A stretch of DNA of 64,000 bases from Arthrobacter alkaliphilus (GCF_021483235.1 NZ_JAKEEC010000001.1:186285-250284), one strand, 5' to 3'. Positions 1 to 8,896 are shown, numbered from the stretch's first letter. The notes: a model not told the origin generated them from the letters alone. Translations and numbers: made by a program.

Positions 1-168
1 GAACCATGAGGTACCGCAGCCGACGACGGCGATCCGGTCACCGTCGTCGGGAAGGAAGTGCCCTGCCTTGGCTTGCTCAAGTTCACACTGTTCGACGGCC
101 CGCTGCCAGGTCTCGGGCTGCGAAACGAGTTCTTCCTCCATGAAGGCCCCGAGGGTGTTGTTACTCAT
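1..168 (-). CDS. SIS (sugar isomerase) domain protein, N-terminal part only
   Basis: These are the first 56 codons of a minus-strand gene; the rest lies before the window. The visible part has a short acidic N-terminal helix (MEEELVSQPETWQRAVEQ, residues 10-27) and then the first strand and loop VVGCGTS (residues 48-54), the usual opening of SIS-domain sugar-phosphate isomerases and deaminases related to GlmS and AgaS. The ATG at 166-168 fits this domain start. An AT-rich promoter lies upstream. The exact substrate cannot be judged from this fragment. A sugar-phosphate role is family inference; that it is a SIS protein is fairly sure. Confidence 0.7.
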   Translation of the reverse strand, partial: MSNNTLGAFMEEELVSQPETWQRAVEQCELEQAKAGHFLPDDGDRIAVVGCGTSWF

Positions 169-239
169 CGCACTTACCATTCCTGTCCGCGCGTGGTCCG
201 CGCGCTTTGCAACACTCAGCTATTTGACGTTTTATGATC

Positions 240-267
240 CATATAAACACTAAACGATCATTTTCAA
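240..267 (-). promoter_or_regulatory. Putative sigma-A-like promoter of the SIS-domain gene
   Basis: On the minus strand TTGAAA (262-267) and TATATG (240-245) are separated by 16 bp in an AT-rich patch that stands out from the GC-rich surroundings. ATGATC and GATCAT half-sites lie within and next to it and could form a regulator site. This is pattern matching only. Confidence 0.4.
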
Positions 268-301
268 TCGCACAAGGAATCCGTGGCCGCGCTCAGAAGG
301 C

Positions 302-342
302 ACAGAAAAGGCAGGGCTCCTCCGTTGGGAGAAACCCTGCCT
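302..342 (-). terminator. Rho-independent terminator after hutI
   Basis: AGGCAGGG (309-316) pairs perfectly with CCCTGCCT (335-342), with a further CTCC/GGAG inner pairing. Read on the minus strand the stem is followed by CTTTTC. It begins about 20 nt after the hutI stop codon. Confidence 0.75.
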
Positions 343-363
343 GGGCGGTGATTTCGAGGGGTG

Positions 364-1587
364 TCAGACCTCGCGGACGCCGGTCCGCCACACTGCGAAG
401 GTCTGCGGGATGCCCGGCCGGTACGCCAGGTGCGTGGCCGACGGCGCCTTGAGCATATGAAGGTCCGCGCGGTGTCCGACGGCGATCGAACCCACCGCCC
501 GTTCGCCGTCGACGTCGTGGCCTGACTCCCGTCCCAAGGCGAGCGCGCCGCCGTACGTGGCTGCCCGGACGGCCTCGTGGACGCTCAAGCGCATCTGCAA
601 GACCGCCGTCGTGACGCAGAAGGCGATGGAACTCGTGAAGGAGGTGCCGGGGTTGCAGTTGGCGGCCAAGGCGATCTGCACTCCCGCGTCGACCAAGGCG
701 CGGCCGGGCGCGAGCGGCTGGCGGGTGGAAAGGTCGCAGGCGGGCAGGCACGTCGCCACCGTGCCGCGCGTACCGGTTCCGGTGGCGGCATCCCAGCCGC
801 TCCACGTGCCGGCGAGTGCCTCGATATCGGCTTCGGAAAGGTAATTCACGTGGTCCACGCTGGCCGCACCGAATTCCACCGCCAGCCGGACCCCAGGGCC
901 CTCACCCAGCTGGTTGCCGTGCACGCGCAGGCCCAGGCCTGCGTCGCGGCACGCCGTGAGGACGCGTCGCGACTGCTCTTCGGTGAAAGCGCCGCGCTCG
1001 CAGAACACATCCGCCCACTTGACGTACGGGCGGACGGCGTCGAGCATCGGTCCGCAGACGAGGTCCGTGTATTCCTCGGGGTCGGTTCCGGCCGGGACGA
1101 GGTGCGCGCCCAGGTAGGTGACTTCGTCCACTGTGTCCGCGGCGATGCGGGCACTGCGGGCCTCGTTCTCGAGGTCCAGTCCGTAGCCTGTCTTGCTTTC
1201 AAGGTACGTGGTGCCTTGGGAGACCGCTTCGGCGACGCGCGCCGCGGCGAGGCGGGTCAATTCCTCGTCGCTCGCGGCACGGGTGGCGCCCGTGGTGACC
1301 GCGATCCCGCCGGCGCTGTAGCTCTGGCCTGCCATCCGCGCCTCGAATTCGGCGGTGCGGTCCCCTGCGAAGATCAAGTGCGAATGCGAGTCCACCCAGC
1401 CCGGGAGCACCGCGCGGCCTTCCGCGTCCACGTGCTCATCAGCCGCGGGAGCCTCCGACGCCGGGCCAATCCAGGAAATCCGCTCACCTTCGATCACCAC
1501 GGCAGCGTCCTTGAGGACACGGTGCTCCGCGTCCTGGGTCATCAGTTCGCCGATGTTGCTGATCAGTGTGCTCGTCTGCCCGCTCAT
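364..1587 (-). CDS. hutI: Imidazolonepropionase (HutI)
   Basis: Cytosolic amidohydrolase of histidine degradation that opens 4-imidazolone-5-propanoate to N-formimidoyl-L-glutamate. The 407-residue product has the family length. It shows the metal-binding pattern VDSHSH (His68, His70) at the start of the TIM barrel, ESKTGYGL, a later HGNQLGEG, and CNPGTS near the C-terminus, all typical of HutI. The frame is open upstream to 1842, but the family start MSGQTST at 1585-1587 is preferred because the extra 85 residues overlap the neighbouring FAD gene and look like shadow translation. It begins 11 nt after the FAD oxidoreductase stop, so the two are probably co-transcribed. No other hut genes are in the window. 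Confidence 0.93.
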   Translation of the reverse strand: MSGQTSTLISNIGELMTQDAEHRVLKDAAVVIEGERISWIGPASEAPAADEHVDAEGRAVLPGWVDSHSHLIFAGDRTAEFEARMAGQSYSAGGIAVTTGATRAASDEELTRLAAARVAEAVSQGTTYLESKTGYGLDLENEARSARIAADTVDEVTYLGAHLVPAGTDPEEYTDLVCGPMLDAVRPYVKWADVFCERGAFTEEQSRRVLTACRDAGLGLRVHGNQLGEGPGVRLAVEFGAASVDHVNYLSEADIEALAGTWSGWDAATGTGTRGTVATCLPACDLSTRQPLAPGRALVDAGVQIALAANCNPGTSFTSSIAFCVTTAVLQMRLSVHEAVRAATYGGALALGRESGHDVDGERAVGSIAVGHRADLHMLKAPSATHLAYRPGIPQTFAVWRTGVREV

Positions 1588-1598
1588 GAACCTATTGT

Positions 1599-2711
1599 TC
1601 AACGGCGGATGGACCAACGGGCCGCCGCAAGCTCCCGCGGTGTCCGGGATTCCGGACTCCGGCCGGATGCGGAGCCAACGGCCCCCGACCCCAGGATCTC
1701 CGCGGCGGCGAGCTCGGCGACGGCCGAAGAGGTCTGGAATCCATAGCCGCCCTGGCCGGCAAGCCAGAAGAATCCGGGAGCCTCGGCGTCGAAACCCACC
1801 ACCGGAACGCCGTCGGCAGCCTCCGTGCGCAGGCCGGTCCACGCTTTGGCAACGGAGCGGATGCCCAGCGATGTGATGGAGTTCAGCCGGGCCACCAGCT
1901 CTTCCACGTCGCCGGGCCGCGGCCGTGCGTCTTCGGGTCCGCTCGGCACCGTCTCCGACGGCGAGATGAGCACTTGTTCCCCCTCGCGCCGGAAGTAGTA
2001 GGAGTCATCGGCCGCCGCCACCATCGGGGTGCCCGGCGCGAGCGGGCGTTCGACGTCGACGATTGCCGCCGTGCGCCGGAACGGCTGCAGGCCGAGCTTT
2101 TCCACGCCGCTGAGCACCGCGAGTTCGTCCGCCCAGGCACCTGCCGCGTTGACGACGACGGCGGACTGGAAGGCTTCCAGCCCGGCCCCCAGTTGCCAGC
2201 CGGATCTGAGTCGTTGGGCCGAATGGACCCGGGCGCCGGTGATGATGTCCACTCCCCCGGCCTCGGCCCGTCGTCGGTGGTCTTCCAACAGCACGGGCGC
2301 ATTGCAGGCGAACGAGCCGGTGTCCAGGCCGGCGGCCGTGAAGGATCCGGGATTCAGCACCGGGCACAGCTCAAGGGCTTCGGCGTGCGTGATGGGGTGC
2401 ATGTGACCGCTCGCCTCTGCCTTGACGGTGGCTTCGTCGCCCACCAACATGAACGAGCGCGGTTCCAGCACCGGCACCGGCAACTCGGCGTCGCGGGCTG
2501 CCATCAGCTCCAGCGTGCGGACGGTGAGCTCCTGCACCACGGCGGGTCCGTAGCTTGGGATCAGCTGCCGGGCCGAGCGGGAGGACGTGTGGTATGCCAG
2601 TGTCTGTTCGGCTTCCACCAAGGCAACCGAACACCGGCCTGCCAGCGCCGAAGCCAGCGACAACCCGGCGATGCCTCCACCGACAATTACCACATCATAA
2701 TTTGCAGCCAT
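1599..2711 (-). CDS. FAD-dependent oxidoreductase, glycine/D-amino acid oxidase (DAO) family
   Basis: A 370-residue flavoenzyme of the DAO superfamily, which oxidises amines or D-amino acids. The N-terminus has the dinucleotide-binding loop VVIVGGGIAGLSLA (residues 7-20). The C-terminal part has the second FAD contact region ending in GYGFQTSSAVAELAA. The best family comparison is D-arginine/D-amino acid dehydrogenase-like proteins; the substrate is not visible. The position just upstream of hutI (11-nt gap) suggests a role in amino-acid catabolism. ATG at 2709-2711. Confidence 0.8.
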   Translation of the reverse strand: MAANYDVVIVGGGIAGLSLASALAGRCSVALVEAEQTLAYHTSSRSARQLIPSYGPAVVQELTVRTLELMAARDAELPVPVLEPRSFMLVGDEATVKAEASGHMHPITHAEALELCPVLNPGSFTAAGLDTGSFACNAPVLLEDHRRRAEAGGVDIITGARVHSAQRLRSGWQLGAGLEAFQSAVVVNAAGAWADELAVLSGVEKLGLQPFRRTAAIVDVERPLAPGTPMVAAADDSYYFRREGEQVLISPSETVPSGPEDARPRPGDVEELVARLNSITSLGIRSVAKAWTGLRTEAADGVPVVGFDAEAPGFFWLAGQGGYGFQTSSAVAELAAAEILGSGAVGSASGRSPESRTPRELAAARWSIRR

Positions 2712-2751
2712 CCCATCATCCTGTCAGCGCGGAAGCCCAGATGCGAGGACG

Positions 2752-3222
2752 CTACTCCTCCGCCGCCGGCCTGATGCCGCTGTACGGAGTCCACCACGTA
2801 AGCGGCTCCGTGACGGTGAACCGCCGTCCGGAGATCGAATCCGCCGAAACCCGCACGAAATGGTCCTTCTTGCCGGATTCCCAAGGAAAGAGGGGCAGCG
2901 AGAACGAGCTGATGACGTCGTCGAGCTGGTCGACGGGCGCCGCCTTGCCATGGAGCACAACACTCCACGCGATGCCGGTGGTGGCGTCGATGCCGTCCAC
3001 CTCCAAGGCCACCGGAAATTCGCCCAGGGCCGCGGTGAGCTTCGTGCCCGCTCCGGTCCTGAAGACCACTGTCCCTTGGTCCACGGTGTAATTGATGGGA
3101 AAAATGTCGGGGTGGTCTCCCCGCCACACGGCAAGCCTGCCGACGGACACGCCCCTCAGGAGATTCCAGCATTGCTGCGAATCCAACACTTCGGTTTCGG
3201 AATGCGCTGCATCTTTGTCCAT
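2752..3222 (-). CDS. Pyridoxamine 5'-phosphate oxidase-family (FMN-binding split barrel) protein
   Basis: A small (156-residue) cytosolic protein of the PNPOx-like split-barrel family, common in actinobacteria and thought to bind FMN or F420. Recognisable segments are VGRLAVWRGDHPDIFPINYT (residues 27-46), GTKLTAALG and VALEVDGID, which form the barrel that cradles the flavin phosphate. It has no partner that would fix its reaction. It lies 40 nt upstream of the FAD oxidase in the same direction. Family call is good; biochemical role unknown. Confidence 0.75.
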   Translation of the reverse strand: MDKDAAHSETEVLDSQQCWNLLRGVSVGRLAVWRGDHPDIFPINYTVDQGTVVFRTGAGTKLTAALGEFPVALEVDGIDATTGIAWSVVLHGKAAPVDQLDDVISSFSLPLFPWESGKKDHFVRVSADSISGRRFTVTEPLTWWTPYSGIRPAAEE

Positions 3223-3276
3223 GCTGCAGATACTAGGCCTCCGATCACCCCCGGGACAGGGGTTAGCCGAAGGGGT

Positions 3277-4671
3277 TCAGCGCAGGTACCGGAGCTCCTT
3301 GAAATGGTCGATGTAATGGTCCAGGACCGCTTCTGCCACCCTGACCGAGTCCACGAGCGGGTTCATCGCCAGCGCCCGGTAGGCAGAGCTCCGGGACCCC
3401 GTGAGCGCAGCGTCGATCGTGGCCCGCTCCACCGCCTTGGCGTTGACTACGAGCCCCCGCGCGTAGTCCGGAAGGGCCTTGGCCGGAAGCAAGCGGACCC
3501 CGCCGGAATCCACGAGGCACGGCGCCTCGATGACGGCGTCGGCGTCGAGTTCCGCCAAAGTGCCTCGGTTCGGGATGTTCAGGATGAGCCGGGCCGTTTC
3601 ACCCTGGCTGATGGCGCGCATGATCGCCAGGGCCACGGCCTCGTAACCGCCGGACAATAGGTCCTCGGCGTCGCGTTCGAAGGTCCCGGCGGCGTCCCTG
3701 TTGCTCTGCATGTACGTTTCTTCGCGGTCGAGCTTGGTCTCCTCCCAGAGCCGCAAAGCCGATTTCGACGCCGGGACCCCCGGGGCTGGCTCCGCACCGC
3801 CGTCGTGCGCTTCCGCCAACCCCCGGTAAAAGGACGACTGTTGCCGGGCCAAGTAGGCGCCCCGGGTGGTTTGGGCGCGCCGGTCGGCCTCGAGGGCTTC
3901 GCGCCTGAAGTAGTAGTAATGCAGGTACTCGTTGGGCACCGCGCCCAGGGCCTTGATCCACGACGCGCCGAACAGCCTGCCCTCCTCGAAGGACCCGAGG
4001 GCGCGGTCATCGGCCAGGAGCCGCGGCAGGACATCCTCCCCCTCGACCACCAACCCGCGCAGCCAGCCCAGGTGGTTCAAACCGATGTAGTCGATCTCCA
4101 CTGAGGGGCTGCGGACATCGATTCCCTGCACGCCAGCCGCACGCAAGCAACGCCGGGCGAGTCCAACCGGCGAGTCGCAGATCCCCACCACCTTGCTGCC
4201 AAGGACGCCCGTCATGACCTCGGTGATGACCCCGGCCGGGTTGGTGAAATTGATGAACCAGGCGTCCGGAGCATGTTTCTTCACCGCCTCGGCGATGTCC
4301 AGGACAACGGGAATGGTCCGGAGGGCATACGAGATCCCGCCTGCCCCCACGGTCTCTTGCCCGATAAGTCCATGCTCCTGGGCAATCCGTTCATCCGCGG
4401 CACGCCCCTCAAGGCCGCCCACTCGGATCGCGGAGAAGATGAAGTCGGTGCCGGGCAAGGCTTCCGCCAGTTCCGTGAACAGCCTCAGCGCTGGTGCGTC
4501 GGGCACCCCGTCGGCCATGTCGGCGAGGACTTTGGCCACCACTCCCAGGCGTGCGGGGTCGGCATCGAACAGCCTTAGTTCGGTGACCCGGCCGGGCCCG
4601 TGGTCGGACAGCAAAGCCGAATAGACCAGGGGTACCCGGAATCCCCCGCCGCCCAGGATGGTGAGGATCAT
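3277..4671 (-). CDS. Glycoside hydrolase family 4 (6-phospho-beta-glucosidase-like)
   Basis: A 464-residue NAD+- and Mn2+-dependent GH4 enzyme, which cleaves 6-phosphoglycosides by a redox-elimination mechanism. The NAD loop is ILGGGGFRVPL at the N-terminus. NFTNPAG (141-147), the metal-ligand cysteine in CDSPV (Cys165) and the metal-ligand histidine in LNHLGW (His200) are all present. The N-terminal sequence and length favour 6-phospho-beta-glucosidase over alpha-galacturonidase or alpha-glucosidase members. It starts 6 nt after the kbl stop, so it is probably transcribed with tdh-kbl, an odd pairing of sugar and threonine catabolism. No PTS genes are nearby. Confidence 0.85.
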   Translation of the reverse strand: MILTILGGGGFRVPLVYSALLSDHGPGRVTELRLFDADPARLGVVAKVLADMADGVPDAPALRLFTELAEALPGTDFIFSAIRVGGLEGRAADERIAQEHGLIGQETVGAGGISYALRTIPVVLDIAEAVKKHAPDAWFINFTNPAGVITEVMTGVLGSKVVGICDSPVGLARRCLRAAGVQGIDVRSPSVEIDYIGLNHLGWLRGLVVEGEDVLPRLLADDRALGSFEEGRLFGASWIKALGAVPNEYLHYYYFRREALEADRRAQTTRGAYLARQQSSFYRGLAEAHDGGAEPAPGVPASKSALRLWEETKLDREETYMQSNRDAAGTFERDAEDLLSGGYEAVALAIMRAISQGETARLILNIPNRGTLAELDADAVIEAPCLVDSGGVRLLPAKALPDYARGLVVNAKAVERATIDAALTGSRSSAYRALAMNPLVDSVRVAEAVLDHYIDHFKELRYLR

Positions 4672-4677
4672 GGGATA

Positions 4678-5886
4678 TCAGGCCCCCGCGGCCGCGCGGC
4701 TCTTCACGAAGGCCTGGACGCACGCCTCGACGTCCTCGGTACTGTGTGCGGCCGAGAGCTGCACGCGGATCCGGGCGGCTCCCTTGGGTACCACGGGGTA
4801 GCTGAACGCCGTGACGAACACTCCGTGGTGGAGCATCTCGTCGGCAACCTTCGCGGCCACCACGGCGTCGCCGAACATCACGGGGATGATCGCGTGTTCG
4901 CCGTCGAGCAGCTCAAAGCCTTCCTCGCTCATGCGGCGTCGGAACAAGGCGGCGTTCTCGAACAGCTTGGCGCGGAGTTCGCCCGAACCCTGGACCAGCT
5001 CGAGGGCTTTGATGGTTGCCGCCACGATGGCCGGCGCGAGCGAATTGGAGAACAGGTAGGGGCGGGCTTTCTGCCGCAGCATGGCGACGATTTCGCCGCG
5101 GCCGGAGACATAGCCGCCGGAGGCTCCGCCAAGGGCTTTGCCGAACGTGCCGGTGTAGATGTCGATCCTGTCCGAAACGCCCGCATGTTCCGGGGTTCCT
5201 GCGCCGGTGGCTCCCATGAAGCCGACCGCGTGGGAATCGTCCACCATGACCAAGGCGTCGTGCTTCTCGGCGAGATCGCAAATTGCCTCGAGCGGAGCCA
5301 GGTAGCCGTCCATGGAGAAGACGCCGTCCGTCACGATGATCTTGCGCCGGGCCGGAGCCCCGCCGCTTGAGGCTTCGATCAGTTTGGCTTCGAGGTCGGC
5401 CATGTCCTGGTTGGCGTAGCGGAAGCGCTTGGCCTTGCTGAGCCGGATGCCGTCGATGATGGAGGCGTGGTTCAGGGCATCGGAGATGATGGCGTCGTCT
5501 GCTCCGAACAGGGACTCGAAGACGCCTCCGTTGGCGTCGAAGCAACTGGAGAAGAGGATGGTGTCCTCGGTCCCGAGGAACTGCGAGACGCGGGCTTCAA
5601 GCTCAAGGTGCAGGTCCTGGGTACCGCAGATGAAGCGGACGGATGCCATGCCGAAACCGCGCTCGTCCATGGCGGACTTGGCGGCGGCGATGATGTCCGG
5701 GTGGTCTGCCAGGCCCAGGTAGTTGTTGGCGCAGAAGTTCAGGACGGTGTTCGCCGGCTGGCCGAGCTGGCCTGCGGCGATGTGGCTGGCCTGCGGCGAG
5801 TCGATGTGCCGTTCGGTCTTGAAAAGGCCCGCGGCGCGGATCTCGTCAAGCTCGCCCTGCAGCTGGTCTTTGATGCTTGAGTACAT
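4678..5886 (-). CDS. kbl: Glycine C-acetyltransferase (2-amino-3-ketobutyrate CoA ligase)
   Basis: PLP enzyme of the alpha-oxoamine synthase family, 402 residues. It cleaves 2-amino-3-ketobutyrate with CoA to glycine and acetyl-CoA, the second step of threonine degradation. Visible are [13 protein letters not shown] (51-63), the cofactor aspartate region [12 protein letters not shown] (214-225) and the Schiff-base lysine in [12 protein letters not shown] (Lys250). Preceded by AGGAG about 7 nt before ATG 5884-5886. It follows tdh by 44 nt, the classic tdh-kbl arrangement. Confidence 0.96.
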   Translation of the reverse strand: MYSSIKDQLQGELDEIRAAGLFKTERHIDSPQASHIAAGQLGQPANTVLNFCANNYLGLADHPDIIAAAKSAMDERGFGMASVRFICGTQDLHLELEARVSQFLGTEDTILFSSCFDANGGVFESLFGADDAIISDALNHASIIDGIRLSKAKRFRYANQDMADLEAKLIEASSGGAPARRKIIVTDGVFSMDGYLAPLEAICDLAEKHDALVMVDDSHAVGFMGATGAGTPEHAGVSDRIDIYTGTFGKALGGASGGYVSGRGEIVAMLRQKARPYLFSNSLAPAIVAATIKALELVQGSGELRAKLFENAALFRRRMSEEGFELLDGEHAIIPVMFGDAVVAAKVADEMLHHGVFVTAFSYPVVPKGAARIRVQLSAAHSTEDVEACVQAFVKSRAAAGA

Positions 5887-5930
5887 GGTGGCTCCTGGTA
5901 CTGGGGTCTTGGGGAGGACTCTACGGTGTC

Positions 5931-6977
5931 TTAGATTTCAGTCCAGTCGAGGACAACCTTGCCGCCGGTGCCGGCGCGGGCGATTTCGAAGCCCTTTTCC
6001 CAGTCGTTGGCGGACAGCCGGTCCGTGACGACGGCGGAAATGTGGCTGTGCAGCACCGGGTTGGAGGACAGCATGGCACTCATGGCGTACCAGGTCTCGT
6101 ACATCTCACGGCCGTAGATGCCCTTGAGGGTGAGCATGTGGGTGACCACTTTGCCCCAGTCGATGTCGATGGACTGGCTGGGCAAGCCAAGCATGGCGAT
6201 GCGTCCGCCGTGGTTCATGTTGTTGATCATCTCAGGCAGGGCCGTGGGATGCCCGGACATTTCCAGGCCGATGTCGAATCCTTCGCGCATGCCGAGCTCG
6301 AGCTGGGCATCCTTGACGCGCATCTTGGACACGTCGACGGCGAGGTCCACGCCCATCTGCCGGGCGAGCTCGAGGCGGGGAGCGGAGACGTCCGTGATGG
6401 CGATCTTGCGGGCACCTGCATGCCGTGCGACGGCGATTGCCATGAGTCCGATGGGTCCAGCACCTGTGATGAGCACGTCCTCGCCTACCAGCGGGAAGCT
6501 CAGGGCCGTGTGGACGGCGTTGCCGAACGGGTCAAAGATGGCGCCAAGCTCCGGGGTGACGGAGGGATCGTGGTGGACCCAGACGTTGGTCTCAGGGATG
6601 ACCACGTATTCGGCGAAGGCGCCGTCGCGCTGAACGCCGACAGATACCGTGTGGATGCACATCTGGCGGCGGCCCGCGCGGCAGTTGCGGCAGATCCCGC
6701 AGACCACGTGCCCTTCGCCGGAAACGCGGTCGCCGACCTTGACGTCCCGGACGTCCTCGCCCACCGCGACCACTTCACCGTAGAACTCGTGACCGGCGAT
6801 CAACGGGGTCTCGATGATGCTCTGCGCCCAGGCGTCCCAGGACTGGATGTGCAGGTCGGTCCCGCAGATGCCGGTGGTCATGACGCGGATCTTGACGTCG
6901 CTGGGACCGGCCTCCGGTTCGGGCCGTTCGACGAGTTCAAAGCCAGCGTGCGGACCGGACTTGTAGAGAGCCTTCAT
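5931..6977 (-). CDS. tdh: L-threonine 3-dehydrogenase
   Basis: Zinc-dependent medium-chain dehydrogenase (348 residues) that oxidises L-threonine to 2-amino-3-ketobutyrate with NAD+. Catalytic zinc ligands Cys38 (GICGTDLH) and His63-Glu64 (GHEFYGE) and the structural-zinc cysteines 93, 96, 99 and 107 are present, followed by the nucleotide loop GAGPIGLMA. Start ATG 6975-6977 has AGGAAG just upstream. It is first in the tdh-kbl-GH4 unit and diverges from a LysR-type gene that is the obvious candidate regulator. Confidence 0.96.
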   Translation of the reverse strand: MKALYKSGPHAGFELVERPEPEAGPSDVKIRVMTTGICGTDLHIQSWDAWAQSIIETPLIAGHEFYGEVVAVGEDVRDVKVGDRVSGEGHVVCGICRNCRAGRRQMCIHTVSVGVQRDGAFAEYVVIPETNVWVHHDPSVTPELGAIFDPFGNAVHTALSFPLVGEDVLITGAGPIGLMAIAVARHAGARKIAITDVSAPRLELARQMGVDLAVDVSKMRVKDAQLELGMREGFDIGLEMSGHPTALPEMINNMNHGGRIAMLGLPSQSIDIDWGKVVTHMLTLKGIYGREMYETWYAMSAMLSSNPVLHSHISAVVTDRLSANDWEKGFEIARAGTGGKVVLDWTEI

Positions 6978-7076
6978 GGGTCTTCCTCACTCAAGGGATG
7001 GGGCCGTTTGTGTGCCGTTTCACTTCATTGAAGCCTCACGGATGGTTTAGCACAACTAGGTTTTTCTCAATCAACG

Positions 7077-7094
7077 ATTTAGCATTTGCTAAAT
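7077..7094 (+). promoter_or_regulatory. Perfect palindromic operator over the LysR gene start
   Basis: ATTTAGCA-TT-TGCTAAAT: 8-bp arms with a 2-bp centre. The right end overlaps the ATG of the LysR gene (7093-7095), and TAGCAT (7080-7085) inside it is correctly placed to be the -10 box of a leaderless transcript (7-nt gap to ATG). A further partial copy, TTTAGCA, lies at about 7046-7052 on the tdh side. This is the shape of a LysR site (T-N11-A dyad) and suggests autorepression plus control of tdh. Confidence 0.6.
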
Positions 7095-8025
7095 GGAAGT
7101 ACACCAGCTCCAAATGCTCAGGGAACTTGGAGATCTAGGCAGTGTCAAGGCCGTGGCGGAGACGCTCATGGTCACTCCCTCGGCCGTTTCCCAGCAGCTC
7201 GCCCTCCTGCAGAAATCGGTGGACGTGCCCCTGACCCGCAAGGAAGGCCGAGCCCTGGTGCTCACCGACGCCGGCCGGGTCCTCGCCGGCGCAGGAGCGG
7301 CCGTTGTGAGCGCCATGGCCGACGCCCGGGCCGCCATCGGCGCCTACCACGATTCGCCGGGCTCTACCGTGACCGTAAGTGCCTTCCACAGCGCGGGCCA
7401 GGCCTTGTTCGCTCCGCTCGCTGCATTGCTGACCACCGCACGGAACGCGGGTCCGGAAAACAGTGTTCCCCGCGTGAAGCTCGCCGACGAAGACGTTGCC
7501 CAGGAAGACTTTCCGGGACTCGCCGCGCGGTACGACCTCGTTCTCGCGCACCGGATGGAGCACAGCCCGCCGTGGCCCGAGGACAAAGTCGCAGTGATCG
7601 GACTCGCCGACGAACCGCTCGACGTCGCCTTGCCTGCCGGACACCCGCTCGCGGCGCGCCGCGAACTCACGCCGGCCGACGTCGTCGGGCAGCCTTGGGT
7701 GACCAGCCGGGCCGGGTACTCCCCCGCGGACGTGCTGGCCGCCGTCGTCGCCGTCAGCGGGCGCCCGGCTGATGTCCTGCACCGCATCAACGACTACTCC
7801 ACGGTTGCGTCCCTTGTTGCCGCAGGGGGTGCGATCGGTCTGCTCCCGCGGTTCACCGCGCGCCGCGTACTCGATGCCGGAGTGGTGCTGCGTCCGCTGG
7901 CGGGAGTGAATTCCGTGCGCAAAATCGACATCCTGGCGAGGCCGGAGACGCTGAAACGGAAGTCAGTGATGACGGTCTGCCAAGCGCTGCAGACCGTCAT
8001 GACCGAACTCGCCGGGGGTGCCTGA
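7093..8025 (+). CDS. LysR-family transcriptional regulator
   Basis: A 310-residue LysR-type regulator. Residues 1-60 form the winged helix-turn-helix (LGSVKAVAETLMVTPSAVSQ, residues 16-35), followed by a linker helix and a two-lobed effector domain (about 85-300). It diverges from tdh across a 115-bp region and overlaps its own palindromic operator. By position it should control threonine degradation (tdh-kbl-GH4), which is inference. The transcript is probably leaderless: no Shine-Dalgarno sequence, and a -10 box 7 nt before ATG. Confidence 0.88.
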   Translation: MEVHQLQMLRELGDLGSVKAVAETLMVTPSAVSQQLALLQKSVDVPLTRKEGRALVLTDAGRVLAGAGAAVVSAMADARAAIGAYHDSPGSTVTVSAFHSAGQALFAPLAALLTTARNAGPENSVPRVKLADEDVAQEDFPGLAARYDLVLAHRMEHSPPWPEDKVAVIGLADEPLDVALPAGHPLAARRELTPADVVGQPWVTSRAGYSPADVLAAVVAVSGRPADVLHRINDYSTVASLVAAGGAIGLLPRFTARRVLDAGVVLRPLAGVNSVRKIDILARPETLKRKSVMTVCQALQTVMTELAGGA

Positions 8026-8048
8026 CCTCGTTCAGGGGTCAAACATCG

Positions 8049-8654
8049 TCAGGCAGAGGCGCTCCCGTACCCCAGCCGCTTTCCGCCATCATGGGGCGCA
8101 GCGGGCAACGTACCGCCGATAATGTGGTTCGCGGTGACCGTGGTGCCGCTCTTCGTGCCCGAGATTGCAACGGTGTCTCCCGTCTTCAGCTCCGTGGCCT
8201 TGATGGTTCGCGGCGCGGGCCGCTGGCCTTGTTTGCCCGTTCCGGAAGCGGGGAGCATGAAGATGGTGGTTGAGGAGTTGATGGCGTAAGCCTGGGTAAA
8301 GCCGTCGTCGCTCTTGACGGTGATGCTTGAATCGCTGACGGTCTGGACGGTGCCGCGCTGGGAAACGATCGTCGAGTACGTGCCGTCCTTGTTCTTGACC
8401 GTGAACTCACCGTGGATCCCCGGACCCGCAAAACCGCGGGGAAGCACCGGGAAGGGCCGGGCTTTACCGGGCGACGGGCTGGCGGGCGACGTGGGTCCGG
8501 GTGATGGGGTGGCGGTGCCCGTGGGCGAGGCCACCGCGTAGACGGGGATCATCTGGCCGGCGGCCCAGGCTGCGGCCACACCCCCGCCGCTCAAGACGAC
8601 GGCGATACCGCCTGCGGTGAGGGCCTTGCGAAGGCCAGACGTCATGGTGGACAT
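8049..8654 (-). CDS. Secreted DUF5666-type protein
   Basis: A 201-residue exported protein of unknown function. The N-terminus has a charged start and a hydrophobic stretch (ALTAGGIAVVLSGGGVAAAW, residues 10-29) that is a signal peptide or membrane anchor. Then come a Pro/Ser/Thr-rich linker (about 38-65) and beta-strand segments GTVQTVSDSSITVKSDDG and KATELKTGDTVAISGT, which fit the small OB-like DUF5666 fold. ATG 8652-8654 with GAGAGGA upstream is chosen over an open extension to 8786 that has no signal-like sequence. Convergent with the LysR gene, 23 nt apart. Confidence 0.75.
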   Translation of the reverse strand: MSTMTSGLRKALTAGGIAVVLSGGGVAAAWAAGQMIPVYAVASPTGTATPSPGPTSPASPSPGKARPFPVLPRGFAGPGIHGEFTVKNKDGTYSTIVSQRGTVQTVSDSSITVKSDDGFTQAYAINSSTTIFMLPASGTGKQGQRPAPRTIKATELKTGDTVAISGTKSGTTVTANHIIGGTLPAAPHDGGKRLGYGSASA

Positions 8655-8772
8655 GGCCGAATCCTCTCTCCGCTCCTCCCGATCCGGCAAGGGGCGGGCA
8701 GCAAAGAACTGATGACACCATGATGCGCCGCGAAGCTGTGTGGGGGCTGTGGATCCGGACACAACAAAGGCC

Positions 8773-8814
8773 GCAGTTGGTGTCATTCTGACGAGTCAGA
8801 ATGACACCAACTGC
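8773..8814. terminator. Very long perfect hairpin after gatB
   Basis: Two 20-bp arms, GCAGTTGGTGTCATTCTGAC (8773-8792) and its exact reverse complement (8795-8814), are separated by only 2 nt. It lies downstream of gatB (minus strand), beyond the 61-bp element at 8815-8875. Read on the minus strand it is followed by GGCCTTTGTT, so it could terminate gatCAB transcription. It could equally be a cruciform-forming repeat. Confidence 0.7.
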
Positions 8815-8875
8815 GTGGGCCCACGCCGCCAGGGTTCCCTGGCCGAGCGAAGCTAGGTTAGGGAGGCGGTGGGGA
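8815..8875 (-). repeat. 61-bp dispersed 3'-flanking element, copy 1
   Basis: This 61-bp stretch is 56/61 identical to the reverse complement of 34268-34328 with no gaps. It contains the small palindromes GTGGGCCCAC and CCAGGGTTCCCTGG. In both places it starts close to the stop codon of the gene before it (here gatB, 21 nt away) in the same relative orientation, and is followed by a strong hairpin. No coding potential is credible. Confidence 0.85.
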
Positions 8876-8896
8876 CTTTGGGTGAAGCGGAGGCTG

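Noticed and set aside
577..1746. A 389-codon plus-strand frame opposite hutI
   Set aside because: Shadow of hutI; the opposite strand shows the HutI metal and substrate motifs in order.
1588..1842. N-terminal extension of HutI in the same open frame
   Set aside because: It overlaps the FAD oxidoreductase coding region and has Arg/Gly-rich shadow composition; HutI proteins begin at the chosen ATG.
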